Below, piece after piece: positions 1 to 10,659 of a DNA stretch of 64,000 bases; the first letter of the stretch is position 1; every line of letters starts with the position of its first letter. Under the pieces are notes generated by a model, which was not told the DNA's origin, did not search any database, and saw nothing but the letters and a program-made list of their open reading frames with translations. Source of the stretch: Tragulus kanchil (lineage: Eukaryota; Chordata; Mammalia; Artiodactyla; Tragulidae); the NCBI GenBank assembly GCA_022376925.1, contig JAIOJX010000026.1:200608400-200672399 (forward strand), read 5' to 3'. Both the position numbers and the translations under genes were made by a program.

Positions 1-165
1 AGCCGCTAGGCCGGTGTGTCCGGTTGCAAGCCGACACTCTGCAGTACCTGCACTTGGAGCCTGTGCTCTGCGGCAAGAGAGGCCGCTGCAATGGGAGGCC
101 CACATAGGCCAAAGAATAAAGACTCATGAAAACAAAATGATGACTTACAAGCAAAAAAAAAAAAA
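1..165 (+). mobile_element. CHR-type tRNA-Glu SINE, 5' part cut by window edge
   Basis: The visible part is the 3' half of a CHR-like SINE. It has the 'ccggtgtgtccggttgcaag' block, then 'gcaagagaggccgctgcaat', then 'gggaggcccacataggccaa', and an A-rich tail from about 153. The same blocks recur at 33.7, 40.4, 41.6 and 59.1 kb. The tRNA-like head lies outside the window. Confidence 0.8.
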
Positions 166-1192
166 GGAACATCAGAATTTTCCTGATTTTTCCTTTTGGT
201 TAGAAGATTTTTTCCCAAATGAATTTAGAATGAATTATATTCCAGTATAAATAGTGGCTAGTAGTATAGTATAGGCTCTGAAGGAGACAGGAGAAACACT
301 ACTGGCTTGTCATTTTGGTTTCATCGACCTTGAGGATATTCACATACTCCTCTAAACCTCAGCCTTCTCTCTTTTAAAATGCCTATCTCCTAATATTGTT
401 GTGGGCATTACACAGGTAACTTATATAATGTGTTCAGCATAGAAATAGGTACATAATAAGAGTTCAGTTAAGGAGAGCAATCATTTTTATCTTCAGAATC
501 CTTTTTAATGGTTCCCCTTACAGAGAGGTGGCAGACAGTATAGCATGTTGCTTCTGCCTAATAATAAGCCTACATATGAATACATACTGGGGAAACGGGT
601 GGTGAGAAAAACAATAATAACAGGATAATTTAGCTTAAAGTATAAACAATGGGGATTTTAACACCCATGTTTATGCTAAAGCTAACACAAGAGGAAGTTT
701 TAATTGAAGAATATAAAATTTAGGTTCAGATTAAATAATTCCTTAACTGGGACTTCTTAGTTATCTCATTTTTTTTTTTTGCTCTTGTTTCTTTTTCTTT
801 AAGTAGTTTTCCTTTTTAATCTAGTCTTAAAATCAGAATCCTTATTTTTTACTTTCCATTCTAATCAGGCAAGGTTTCCTAGCTCATAGTCATCGGTTCT
901 TTTTAATTTCCAGTATTACCTCCCAGGCTGTATTTTCACCCTGTCACTCTAGATTAATGTAAAACCCTCCTAGACATTCTCTCAAGCTTTCACTATCTTC
1001 CTCTTTCTATTAAATCCTGTGTTCTGCTATCAGATTAATTTTCCTCAAATATTACTTTGTTTCATCTTTCTGACTTCAGACTGCCTACATGGTTAAGATT
1101 AGAACTCCTTGGTTTAGCTCTCCAGACTTCATACAACTTTAGTTCACTTTCGATCTCCATTCTCCCCACCCGCATTCCCTCTGACCCATCCT
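166..1192. other. AT-rich non-coding DNA, mostly unrecognised
   Basis: I see no gene in this stretch. It contains a MIR-like remnant at 340-480 (listed separately) and T-rich runs near 770. The rest has no pattern I can assign. Confidence 0.5.
340..480 (+). mobile_element. MIR SINE remnant (3' part)
   Basis: The order 'cctcagccttctct', 'aaaatgcctatctcctaat', 'gttgtgggcattacacagg', 'ataggtacataataagagtt' follows the usual MIR 3' half (cctcatctgtaaaatgg ... gttgtgaggatta ... gcacatagtaagcgctcaat). It is heavily diverged, as expected for an ancient mammalian SINE. Confidence 0.6.
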
Positions 1193-3427
1193 AGTGAGAG
1201 GGAAGTGATGCAGTACGAAAATGAGAACACAGACTCCAAAGTACACTGCCTGCTGGTAAACTCCAAGTCCACCACCAAATAGTTTGTACAAATATTCTGA
1301 ATTGTAGAACACACATCACAAGTACCTGCTGAAAGTGGAAAAGTGGACTTTACCCCATTAGTAAGGGTCCCGACCAAATTTCCATGTTTCAAGTAAAAGT
1401 TCCAATAGTAGAGAGACAAAGAATAGCAGGCAGCCAGAGGTGGGAGTTAGGGCAACAGCCATGAGATTTTGTCATGAGCCACTCTGCCAGACTCAGGAGG
1501 TCTGAAGGGTCAGCAGAGGAGGAGGGGTGCCGGGCTAGGCGAAGGGAGTAGGGGCGGGGCTGGGAGAGCAAGCTTGCTAGAGGGCTAGGAGTCTGCCTTT
1601 CACTTCTGTACCCAGTTCTCCTCACCCCCTCCCAGAAATGATGATTACAGTGTCCAAAGGGTATGGACTGCTCCCAACTCAGGCTCCAGAAAGAGGCAAA
1701 GACTTGCTAAACTTGGTGAGAATCATGGGGTAGGTATTGGTATGACAGGTCAGAGAGAGCCGTCCTGTTTGGATTTGCGCCTCAGTCAGAGGCCACAGAG
1801 GGCAACAGCTTCTTGGGCAGTTTCTTAGAACCTGGGGGAGAACAGGGCTCCATGGTGCCCTGGAAGCCCAAGACATCAAGAGTCCTCAGCCTTTCCTGGC
1901 TTCACTGTGATTTACTCATGGATGGGCTTTGGGAGAGGTATTCAGACCATACCCTACCCAGAATCTTCTGTATGTCCTGGATGATATGTTATTATATTTT
2001 TACATCAAAGATCCTTTGGAATAATAAAAATAACATTTTTGTGCTCCTATAATATTCTAGAACCAAAGCATGTGGCCTCTAAACCTCACTCACTAGTAGC
2101 TCCTCTACAGCACTGAGGAAACAAATTCATTCAGCTGAAGTGGTAGGACCCTAACCCACACTTTCTGTCTCTAGAGTCCAGAAGTCTTGTAGCTTTTCTC
2201 ATATGGATCTCCTAATCTCCTCCTTTCTCATTTGTACCCCCTACTTTTGACCTGTCTATCATACTCAGCAAAATTCTGGTTCAGATGTCTCTGAACTAAG
2301 ACACACTTCAGTGAGAGGGAAGTGATGCAGTACGAAAATGAGAACACAGACTCCAAAGTACACTGCCTGCTGGTAAACTCCAAGTCCACCACCAAATAGT
2401 TTGTACAAATATTCTGAATTGTAGAACACACATCACAAGTACCTGCTGAAAGTGGAAAAGTGGACTTTACCCCATTAGTAAGGGTCCCGACCAAATTTCC
2501 ATGTTTCAAGTAAAAGTTCCAATAGTAGAGAGACAAAGAATAGCAGGCAGCCAGAGGTGGGAGTTAGGGCAACAGCCATGAGATTTTGTCATGAGCCACT
2601 CTGCCAGACTCAGGAGGTCTGAAGGGTCAGCAGAGGAGGAGGGGTGCCGGGCTAGACGAAGTCAGTAGTGGCGGGGCTGGGAGAGCAAGCTTGCTAGAGG
2701 GCTAGGAGTCTGCCTTTCACTTCTGTACCCAGTTCTCCTCACCCCCTCCCAGAAATGATGATTACAGTGTCCAAAGGGTATGGACTGCTCCCAACTCAGG
2801 CTCCAGAAAGAGGCAAAGACTTGCTAAACTTGGTGAGAATCATGGGGTAGGTATTGGTATGACAGGTCAGAGAGAGCCGTCCTGTTTGGATTTGCGCCTC
2901 AGTCAGAGGCCACAGAGGGCAACAGCTTCTTGGGCAGTTTCTTAGAACCTGGGGGAGAACAGGGCTCCATGGTGCCCTGGAAGCCCAAGACATCAAGAGT
3001 CCTCAGCCTTTCCTGGCTTCACTGTGATTTACTCATGGATGGGCTTTGGGAGAGGTATTCAGACCATACCCTACCCAGAATCTTCTGTATGTCCTGGATG
3101 ATATGTTATTATATTTTTACATCAAAGATCCTTTGGAATAATAAAAATAACATTTTTGTGCTCCTATAATATTCTAGAACCAAAGCATGTGGCCTCTAAA
3201 CCTCACTCACTAGTAGCTCCTCTACAGCACTGAGGAAACAAATTCATTCAGCTGAAGTGGTAGGACCCTAACCCACACTTTCTGTCTCTAGAGTCCAGAA
3301 GTCTTGTAGCTTTTCTCATATGGATCTCCTAATCTCCTCCTTTCTCATTTGTACCCCCTACTTTTGACCTGTCTATCATACTCAGCAAAATTCTGGTTCA
3401 GATGTCTCTGAACTAAGACACACTTCA
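1193..3427. repeat. Direct tandem duplication, period 1117 bp
   Basis: Copy 1 is 1193-2309 and copy 2 is 2310-3427. The copies match almost base for base. One cluster of differences is visible near 1543 and 2660 (gcgaagggagtaggggc against acgaagtcagtagtggc). The join is clean: 'acacacttca' runs directly into 'gtgagaggga'. The unit is the least AT-rich part of the first 10 kb (about 1440-1680). Its reverse strand has a short open frame of about 75 codons (1193-1419), which I cannot assign to a family. Probably an assembly duplication. Confidence 0.9.
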
Positions 3428-3724
3428 TGAACCCTCCTCCACCCTCTTTTAACATAAGATGAGCTGAGAGGAAGGGAAGTGTAAACATTACAGTTCCTGT
3501 CCTCATAAAGATTTAAAAAGAAATACAGAAAGCACAAAGACAAGCTAATAACTCAAGGTTGTGTCTGTTATAACGTGATAAAGGGCAAAGTCAGTTCCAG
3601 AATATAGTGAAAGTTACATTTGGAAGATAAACATAAGATACTTAGAAAGTACCTCATAAAAAATTTATGCTGTACTATTATGGCCTTCAAGCCAAGCAGT
3701 CAGGATGCCAATAAATCTTTACAG
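3428..3724. other. Non-coding, nothing recognised
   Basis: Ordinary AT-rich sequence between two duplications. No repeat family or gene is visible. Confidence 0.4.
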
Positions 3725-4212
3725 GGAGACCATTATGTGACAAGCATGGTGAAGGAGGTTGCAATCTGTCTGCACTGCTTCATGAGTTTCATCTTTCCTA
3801 TGGAGTTTCTTAGAAACTTTTCAACATTCCTATGTTCAGGCTAACTCTTCTAAAACTTAAGTTGTGTTAAATGACATGCTGGCATACTAGTGAATATTTT
3901 TTAAGGCTGTGCTTTATTCAGTCTACTCATTTTCATGAGATTTTTGGCAGAAAAGAAGAGGCACTTTTTCATTATGTAATGACATAGTTATAACTTATAA
4001 TTTGGTTAATAATTACAGGTCAGGACTTTCTTACTTCAAGAACTGATATTTGAATGCTGGGTCAAATTGCTAATGACTTCTCTACAGCTCTCTTTTTTCC
4101 AGATCTACTGAACTGACACTATTTAAAGTACAAACTAAAAACACGGACTCTGTCTCTGTCACTAAAGTTTTATCAGACTAGCAACTGAGGTCATAGAAAT
4201 ACCTCATAATGG

Positions 4213-4388
4213 GTATCAGTGTAGCTAGCCAGGTTCCTCTGTCCAGGGGATTCTCCAGGCAAGAAGACTGAAGTGGGTTGCCATACCCTCCTCCAGGAGA
4301 TCTTCTGAACCCAGAGATTGAACCCACGTCTCTCACATCTCCTGCTTTAACAGGCGGGTTCTTTACCACTAGCACCACTTGGGAAGCA
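4213..4388 (-). mobile_element. Bov-tA/Bov-A SINE, reverse
   Basis: The reverse-orientation core 'ggggattctccaggcaagaa', 'gagatcttctgaaccca' and 'ttctttaccactagcaccac' followed by 'ttgggaagc' is the complement of a Bov-tA unit. The tRNA-like head is on the right. The 3' tail (left end) is truncated. Confidence 0.85.
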
Positions 4389-5367
4389 CACAAAGAATGT
4401 ACAAATAGACAAACGGGTAAGAGCTAAACCAGAGCTGAGGGGTCCTTCTCTGTAAAACTTAAGGAAAACTGGCTTCTCAGTTGAAAAACATTAGAACTAG
4501 TGCACTAAAAACCAGGCAGCAATCCAGCTGTATCCAGTTACTATTTTTTTGGTATCCATTCTAAGAAGTTATCATTTTCATGAGAAGGAGGTGCTTATTC
4601 CACTACAGAAATTTTAACTTCGGAAAGCATCTCTTTGTAGTTCTAGTTTCTCTGAGGGCACTATTTTTTCAAGCTTCTTTTTGTCTTTCATGTTTGGACA
4701 TCTGAGTTCTCACTTTCTGAGGTGTCCTCAGTATTCTCTCCTACGACAGCTGTGCTAGCACTCTATGAGGAAAGCAAGAGCTGGAACAATTAGGAAGTGA
4801 ATTCATACCCAAATCTTATTTTCCTCACTTAACAAGTGTTCTTTTGCTATATCTATAAAACTGCTTCACTCACTACTTCAGGAGACCATTATGTGACAAG
4901 CATGGTGAAGGAGGTTGCAATCTGTCTGCACTGCTTCATGAGTTTCATCTTTCCTATGGAGTTTCTTAGAAACTTTTCAACATTCCTATGTTCAGGCTAA
5001 CTCTTCTAAAACTTAAGTTGTGTTAAATGACATGCTGGCATACTAGTGAATATTTTTTAAGGCTGTGCTTTATTCAGTCTACTCATTTTCATGAGATTTT
5101 GGCAGAAAAGAAGAGGCACTTTTTCATTATGTAATGACATAGTTATAACTTATAATTTGGTTAATAATTACAGGTCAGGACTTTCTTACTTCAAGAACTG
5201 ATATTTGAATGCTGGGTCAAATTGCTAATGACTTCTCTACAGCTCTCTTTTTTCCAGATCTACTGAACTGACACTATTTAAAGTACAAACTAAAAACACG
5301 GACTCTGTCTCTGTCACTAAAGTTTTATCAGACTAGCAACTGAGGTCATAGAAATACCTCATAATGG

Positions 5368-5543
5368 GTATCAGTGTAGCTAGCCAGGTTCCTCTGTCCA
5401 GGGGATTCTCCAGGCAAGAAGACTGAAGTGGGTTGCCATACCCTCCTCCAGGAGATCTTCTGAACCCAGAGATTGAACCCACGTCTCTCACATCTCCTGC
5501 TTTAACAGGCGGGTTCTTTACCACTAGCACCACTTGGGAAGCA
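5368..5543 (-). mobile_element. Bov-tA/Bov-A SINE, reverse (duplicate of 4213-4388)
   Basis: This is the same SINE carried in the second copy of the 1156-bp duplication. It is not an independent insertion. Confidence 0.85.
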
Positions 5544-6035
5544 CACAAAGAATGTACAAATAGACAAACGGGTAAGAGCTAAACCAGAGCTGAGGGGTCC
5601 TTCTCTGTAAAACTTAAGGAAAACTGGCTTCTCAGTTGAAAAACATTAGAACTAGTGCACTAAAAACCAGGCAGCAATCCAGCTGTATCCAGTTACTATT
5701 TTTTTGGTATCCATTCTAAGAAGTTATCATTTTCATGAGAAGGAGGTGCTTATTCCACTACAGAAATTTTAACTTCGGAAAGCATCTCTTTGTAGTTCTA
5801 GTTTCTCTGAGGGCACTATTTTTTCAAGCTTCTTTTTGTCTTTCATGTTTGGACATCTGAGTTCTCACTTTCTGAGGTGTCCTCAGTATTCTCTCCTACG
5901 ACAGCTGTGCTAGCACTCTATGAGGAAAGCAAGAGCTGGAACAATTAGGAAGTGAATTCATACCCAAATCTTATTTTCCTCACTTAACAAGTGTTCTTTT
6001 GCTATATCTATAAAACTGCTTCACTCACTACTTCA

Positions 6036-6424
6036 TTTAGGAAACACTAAATCTTTTACACAGTGCTGCTTCTTGTTGCTCTTCTTCCAGAGTAGCGAGT
6101 AAGGCAGGTCTAACATAACGGAGCTCATTGATAGCACATCATTATACCACCATTAACAACAATCCCTAACACACTGAACATTGCACAAAAGATACTAAAA
6201 TATCTTGTTAGGAGTACTCTTAACAAGGTAAGCTTATCAATAGTCGACTATGAAATTCAGTTTGTGTCATTTTCATATAATCTTTTAAGTGTGAAATTAT
6301 TTCTGCTTGATCCAATGGCCTGATGAGAGCCTGAGTTTTAAGAATAAGACATTGGTTCATTCTTGCTAAGTAAAGCAATACATTATTGATCTTGGAGTTA
6401 AACCAAACCATTAATAATGACCAT
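6036..6424. other. Non-coding, nothing recognised
   Basis: AT-rich unique sequence. No gene or repeat signature is seen. Confidence 0.4.
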
Positions 6425-6835
6425 TATTGATTGAATGCTTGTGTTCCCCCACCTCAAATCATATATTGAAGACTTAACCCCCAGTTTGAATACATTTGGA
6501 GATGGAGACTGGTAAAGAATAATGAAGGTTAAATGAGGTTATAAGACCAGGGCCTTGATCCTAATAGGACTAATATCCTTACAAGAAGAGACTCCAGAAA
6601 GCTCTCTCTCTCTCGCTCTCACTCTCGCTCTCGCTCTCACTCTCGCTCTCACTCTCTCTCTTCCCATATACATGCCACAAAGAAAGGTAAGAAGGTAGCC
6701 GTCTGGCAACCCAAGGGTAGAGTACATATCAAACACCAATCCTGCAGTCACCTGGATCTTGGACTTCCACTCTCCAGAACTAGGAAAAAAAATTGTTGTT
6801 TAAAACACTTTGTCTATGAGATTCTATTACTGTAG
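6425..6835 (+). mobile_element. MLT1A-like MaLR solo LTR
   Basis: The sequence follows the MLT1 LTR order: 'gattgaatgcttgtgttccc', 'attgaagacttaaccccca', 'ggttaaatgaggttataaga', 'cctaataggactaatatcct', then a CT-rich stretch, 'ggtagccgtctggcaaccca', 'atcttggacttcc' and 'ctccagaacta'. No internal region is adjacent, so it appears to be a solo LTR. It is an old, decayed non-autonomous endogenous-retrovirus LTR with no coding capacity. Confidence 0.75.
6600..6661. repeat. CT-rich microsatellite inside the LTR
   Basis: An imperfect (CT)n tract interrupted by regular 'cgctct' and 'cactct' units. It sits where MLT1A elements normally have a short 'agctctctctctcc' seed, so it probably grew from the LTR itself. 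Confidence 0.85.
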
Positions 6836-7310
6836 CACAAGGAAAACAATCAATAGCCAACCCATTTTCTTAAAAAATGTTTGGCTAGATATTCTTAAAT
6901 TGGGCAATGCACAAAATAAAGACAATACAACTTTAAGATTTCCAAAAAAAATTTCTAAATTTGGGGTATTCAAAACTGTGTCATTTTTTGCTTCAGGTTA
7001 TTATCTGTAAAATGCCACTATAAAATGAGCATAATGATTGAAATCTCATTCAAATCAATGTAAAACTTATGTAGGAATATCTCAGCAATGATACTCAAAT
7101 TTTTTCATAGTTTAACTTCCAGATAAGGCATAGTAAGATTCTGCATTATCATATAAGAATCTGTAGAAATTGCTAAGAAATTGAAAGTAAGGAAAAAACA
7201 TTCATGAGTTCTAGACCATCTATAAAATAGATGCTCAGTTTCAGATATCTATTCATTAAATTATTTATAGTTAAGCAATGTTAACTATACAGTTCCAGAG
7301 CTAAGCAATA
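6836..7310. other. Non-coding, nothing recognised
   Basis: AT-rich sequence. The last part, from 7080, is inside the next duplication. Confidence 0.4.
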
Positions 7311-7322
7311 CAGTTATATGAT

Positions 7323-7527
7323 TCTGTTAATTGCTCAGTCTTGTCCAACTTTTTGTGACCCCCATGGATTGTAGCCCAGCAGGCTCCTCTGTCCATGGAA
7401 TTCTCCAGGCAGGAATACTGGGGTGTTCTGCCATTTCCTTCTCCAGAGGATCTTCCTGACCCAGGGATTGCATTTGGCTCTCTCGCATTACAGGCAGATT
7501 CTTTACCACCTGAGCCTCCAGGGAAGC
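7323..7527 (-). mobile_element. Bov-tA SINE, reverse, with target-site duplication
   Basis: A near full-length reverse Bov-tA: 'ttgctcagtcttgtccaact' at the left and 'tttaccacctgagcctccag' plus 'ggaagcc' at the right. The flanks 'acagttatatgatt' (left) and 'acagttatataatt' (right) look like a 14-bp target-site duplication with one change. Confidence 0.9.
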
Positions 7528-7827
7528 CACAGTTATATAATTAGGTCAATAACACTGAGCAAATTAAGGAACAATTGTACTTGCAGTATGATTTATACCT
7601 CAAAGTTATCAAGCAAAACTTGCAAGGGAAATGTTCTGTTTGATAAAGAAAATGTATAAATTATTTGATTATTACAAAATTCTGAACTATATCAATCTTT
7701 AGTATCTTCTGCAGTCAAAAACTATTTTTCCCCCACTGTTTTCCCCCTAAACAGTAAAGAAATATGATTTTCATAAGGTCACAAGACACTATCAGGAATT
7801 AATTAACATTTAATAATTGTGTACTTT

Positions 7828-8031
7828 GGGCTCTCCTCGTGGCTCAGATGGTAAAGAATCTGCCTGTAAGGCAGGAGACTTGGGTTCAATCCCTGGGTCA
7901 GGAAGATCCCCTGAGACAGGGAATGGCTAACCACTCCAGTATTCTTGCCTGGCAAATTCCATGGAGAGAGGAGCCTGATGGGCTATAGTCCACAGGGTCT
8001 CAATGAGTGGGACATGACTGAACAACTAAAA
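7828..8031 (+). mobile_element. Bov-tA SINE, forward
   Basis: The tRNA-Glu-like head 'ggctctcctcgtggctcaga' and 'tggtaaagaatctgcctgta' is followed by the body 'ccactccagtattcttgcct' and the tail 'gggacatgactgaacaac'. Confidence 0.9.
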
Positions 8032-8202
8032 CTCTCACTTTTCAATTGTGCATTTATGTATGGACTTTTTTAGGTTAGAAAATAACGATTAATTTTGTAC
8101 TTAATTAGTGGAGAGACAAAGAGCTGATGGATTGGAACCAATGTGACCAAAAAGTGACAATGCTGTCACACACTAACTATATTTGGAAATAGTGCAAGCT
8201 CA

Positions 8203-8237
8203 GTCACTTCAGTTATATCCAACTCTGTGCGGCCCTG
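8203..8237 (-). mobile_element. Bov-A SINE, reverse, truncated at duplication join
   Basis: Only the 3' tail part of the reverse SINE is present before the join at 8238. The longer version is at 9352-9492. Confidence 0.75.
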
Positions 8238-8479
8238 TCTCAGCAATGATACTCAAATTTTTCATAGTTTAACTTCCAGATAAGGCATAGTAAGATTCTG
8301 CATTATCATATAAGAATCTGTAGAAATTGCTAAGAAATTGAAAGTAAGGAAAAAACATTCATGAGTTCTAGACCATCTATAAAATAGATGCTCAGTTTCA
8401 GATATCTATTCATTAAATTATTTATAGTTAAGCAATGTTAACTATACAGTTCCAGAGCTAAGCAATACAGTTATATGAT

Positions 8480-8684
8480 TCTGTTAATTGCTCAGTCTTG
8501 TCCAACTTTTTGTGACCCCCATGGATTGTAGCCCAGCAGGCTCCTCTGTCCATGGAATTCTCCAGGCAGGAATACTGGGGTGTTCTGCCATTTCCTTCTC
8601 CAGAGGATCTTCCTGACCCAGGGATTGCATTTGGCTCTCTCGCATTACAGGCAGATTCTTTACCACCTGAGCCTCCAGGGAAGC
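8480..8684 (-). mobile_element. Bov-tA SINE, reverse (duplicate of 7323-7527)
   Basis: The same insertion and flanks, carried in the second copy of the 1158-bp duplication. Confidence 0.9.
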
Positions 8685-8984
8685 CACAGTTATATAATTA
8701 GGTCAATAACACTGAGCAAATTAAGGAACAATTGTACTTGCAGTATGATTTATACCTCAAAGTTATCAAGCAAAACTTGCAAGGGAAATGTTCTGTTTGA
8801 TAAAGAAAATGTATAAATTATTTGATTATTACAAAATTCTGAACTATATCAATCTTTAGTATCTTCTGCAGTCAAAAACTATTTTTCCCCCACTGTTTTC
8901 CCCCTAAACAGTAAAGAAATATGATTTTCATAAGGTCACAAGACACTATCAGGAATTAATTAACATTTAATAATTGTGTACTTT

Positions 8985-9188
8985 GGGCTCTCCTCGTGGC
9001 TCAGATGGTAAAGAATCTGCCTGTAAGGCAGGAGACTTGGGTTCAATCCCTGGGTCAGGAAGATCCCCTGAGACAGGGAATGGCTAACCACTCCAGTATT
9101 CTTGCCTGGCAAATTCCATGGAGAGAGGAGCCTGATGGGCTATAGTCCACAGGGTCTCAATGAGTGGGACATGACTGAACAACTAAAA
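8985..9188 (+). mobile_element. Bov-tA SINE, forward (duplicate of 7828-8031)
   Basis: The same insertion, carried in the second copy of the 1158-bp duplication. Confidence 0.9.
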
Positions 9189-9351
9189 CTCTCACTTTTC
9201 AATTGTGCATTTATGTATGGACTTTTTTAGGTTAGAAAATAACGATTAATTTTGTACTTAATTAGTGGAGAGACAAAGAGCTGATGGATTGGAACCAATG
9301 TGACCAAAAAGTGACAATGCTGTCACACACTAACTATATTTGGAAATAGTG

Positions 9352-9492
9352 CAAGCTCAGTCACTTCAGTTATATCCAACTCTGTGCGGCCCTGTGGACT
9401 GCAGCCCACCACGCTCCTCTGTCCATGGGATTCTCCAGGCAAGAATACTGGAGTGAATTTCCATGCTGTCCTCCAGGGGATCTTCCCTATAC
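9352..9492 (-). mobile_element. Bov-A SINE, reverse
   Basis: 'cagtcacttcagttatatcc', 'ggactgcagcccaccacgct', 'ggattctccaggcaagaata' and 'ctccaggggatcttcc' form a reverse Bov-A body. The tRNA-like head is missing on the right. Confidence 0.85.
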
Positions 9493-10049
9493 TTAGAAAT
9501 AGAATACCTACCAAATTCAAACTAATTCCTGATACTAAAAGGAAACTTGATAAAGTGTCATTTCCACCTTCAACCAAGTTAATCTGCACTCTCATAATAA
9601 TACACTCTCAAGCATATCGTTGCTGTTTTTTAAGACATTTGTGACATTTTAATTTAAGTAATCATTTCCATAATGCCTAGAGACAAAAGACTCTAAGCTC
9701 CACTGGGGTGAGGCTACATCAGTCTTGTTCATGGTCATTTCACCAGTACTTACAACAGTAAGCTCTTAATAACTATTTGTCACAGGAGTACCTACAGCTT
9801 AGTGGATCTATCAATGAATGCAATACCACCAGATAAATCTGTCAAAATGACAGACACAACAGAAAGAAGACCACACTTCAAGGTCATTTGTACGTCAGAA
9901 AGTGAAAAACAAAAACAAAAAACAAAAACCTGAGGACCTTTGGAAAATGATTCTATTTCCTAATGAAAATCTAACACCTAGTAAATTCAATTTTTTGAAA
10001 AAATAGCAAATACCTAGTTTATTCGAAGTTTGGTCAGGAAACAATCTGT
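9493..10049. other. Non-coding, with an L2-like remnant
   Basis: Unique AT-rich sequence. An L2-like 3' end lies at about 9680-9800 and a short A-rich simple stretch (caaaaacaaaaaacaaaaac) near 9909. Nothing else is recognised. Confidence 0.5.
9680..9800 (+). mobile_element. L2 LINE 3'-end remnant
   Basis: 'gactctaagctccactgggg', 'tcagtcttgttcatggtcat', 'caccagtacttacaacagta' and 'agctcttaataactatttgt' follow the usual L2 3' end (agactgtaagctcc ... cttgttcat ... ctcaataaatgtttgt). The divergence fits a very old insertion. Confidence 0.55.
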
Positions 10050-10067
10050 AAGAATCTTCATATTACT
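10050..10067 (+). repeat. Left target-site duplication of the 5S insert
   Basis: The 18-bp string 'aagaatcttcatattact' occurs here and again, without a mismatch, at 10155-10172 on the other side of the 5S fragment. Its last two bases overlap the first two of the insert. Confidence 0.9.
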
Positions 10068-10154
10068 CCCATCCAAGTACTAACCAGGCCCGACCCTGCT
10101 TAGCTTCCGAGATCAGACGAGATCGGGCGCGTTCAGGGTGGTATGGCCGTAGAC
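10066..10154 (-). pseudogene. 5S rRNA retropseudogene, 3'-truncated
   Basis: Read on the reverse strand from 10154, the sequence starts 'gtctacggccataccaccct' and runs to 'gtacttggatgggag'. As far as I can compare from memory it equals nucleotides 1-89 of mammalian 5S rRNA with no change. The last 30 or so nucleotides are missing, so the promoter element box C is cut and the product could not fold its closing helix. Perfect 18-bp direct repeats flank it. There is no A tail at the 3' end of the insert. This is the structure of a tailless, L1-type retropseudogene. The lack of mutations implies a young insertion. It should not encode functional rRNA. Confidence 0.93.
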
Positions 10155-10172
10155 AAGAATCTTCATATTACT
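10155..10172 (+). repeat. Right target-site duplication of the 5S insert
   Basis: A perfect repeat of 10050-10067. It directly abuts the first nucleotide (5' end) of the reverse-strand 5S fragment. Confidence 0.9.
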
Positions 10173-10659
10173 GTATGGAGTAACTTCAGAGTTTACAAAT
10201 ATTTCAAACTAATTTAAATGAATAAATCAAGAGTTTTTGAAAACTTAAAAGAATCATGACATACTGAAAAGCTTATGAGAGAACATAAAGTCATGATTTA
10301 AATATTTTCTTACTCACTAGATTATTAATTAACTTGATTCTTTGTGAAAAGTGTATTATTAAGGGAATTTTCTGAACGAACTCAGTCAACTCATGAAAGT
10401 GTGTCCTAAAAGTTTAAATTAATTTTCAGTGAGGATAATAGAGTTATTTAGTTTTAAAGAAAAATTCAATGCAACTATTTAAAGGCATCTTGTAAGATCA
10501 GAGATTGAGGGGACTTCATAATGCAATGTGCTTCATAATACAATACATATGTGCAGTTTTTTCCTTCTCATCCCGTTTTTCTTTTGGTTTCTTAAATTTG
10601 CTTTTTTTGATCATGTGGAATATAGAAAAATAGAACAGATGAACCTATCTTCATGCAGG
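10173..10659. other. Non-coding, nothing recognised
   Basis: AT-rich unique sequence with no gene-like frame. Confidence 0.4.

Larger units (their letters stand above)
3725..6035. repeat. Direct tandem duplication, period about 1156 bp
   Basis: Copy 1 is 3725-4880 and copy 2 is 4881-6035. Copy 2 is one base shorter in a T run (gatttttggcag against gattttggcag near 3944 and 5096). The join falls between 'cactacttca' and 'ggagaccatt'. Each copy carries one reverse Bov-tA SINE. Confidence 0.9.
7080..9395. repeat. Direct tandem duplication, period about 1158 bp
   Basis: Copy 1 is 7080-8237 and copy 2 is 8238-9395. Copy 2 has one T fewer in a run (six against five T near 7099 and 8257). The join lies inside a reverse Bov-A SINE: 'gcggccctgt' continues as 'ctcagcaatg' at 8238 but as 'ggactgcagcccaccacg' at 9396. 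The first instance of that SINE is therefore beheaded at the join. Confidence 0.9.

Noticed and set aside
7323..7527. tRNA genes at the heads of the SINEs
   Set aside because: The tRNA-like heads are diverged Bov-tA or CHR promoters without a full cloverleaf or anticodon arm that would act in translation.
10066..10154. Functional 5S rRNA gene
   Set aside because: The last 30 or so nucleotides are missing, box C is cut, and no T-run terminator follows.
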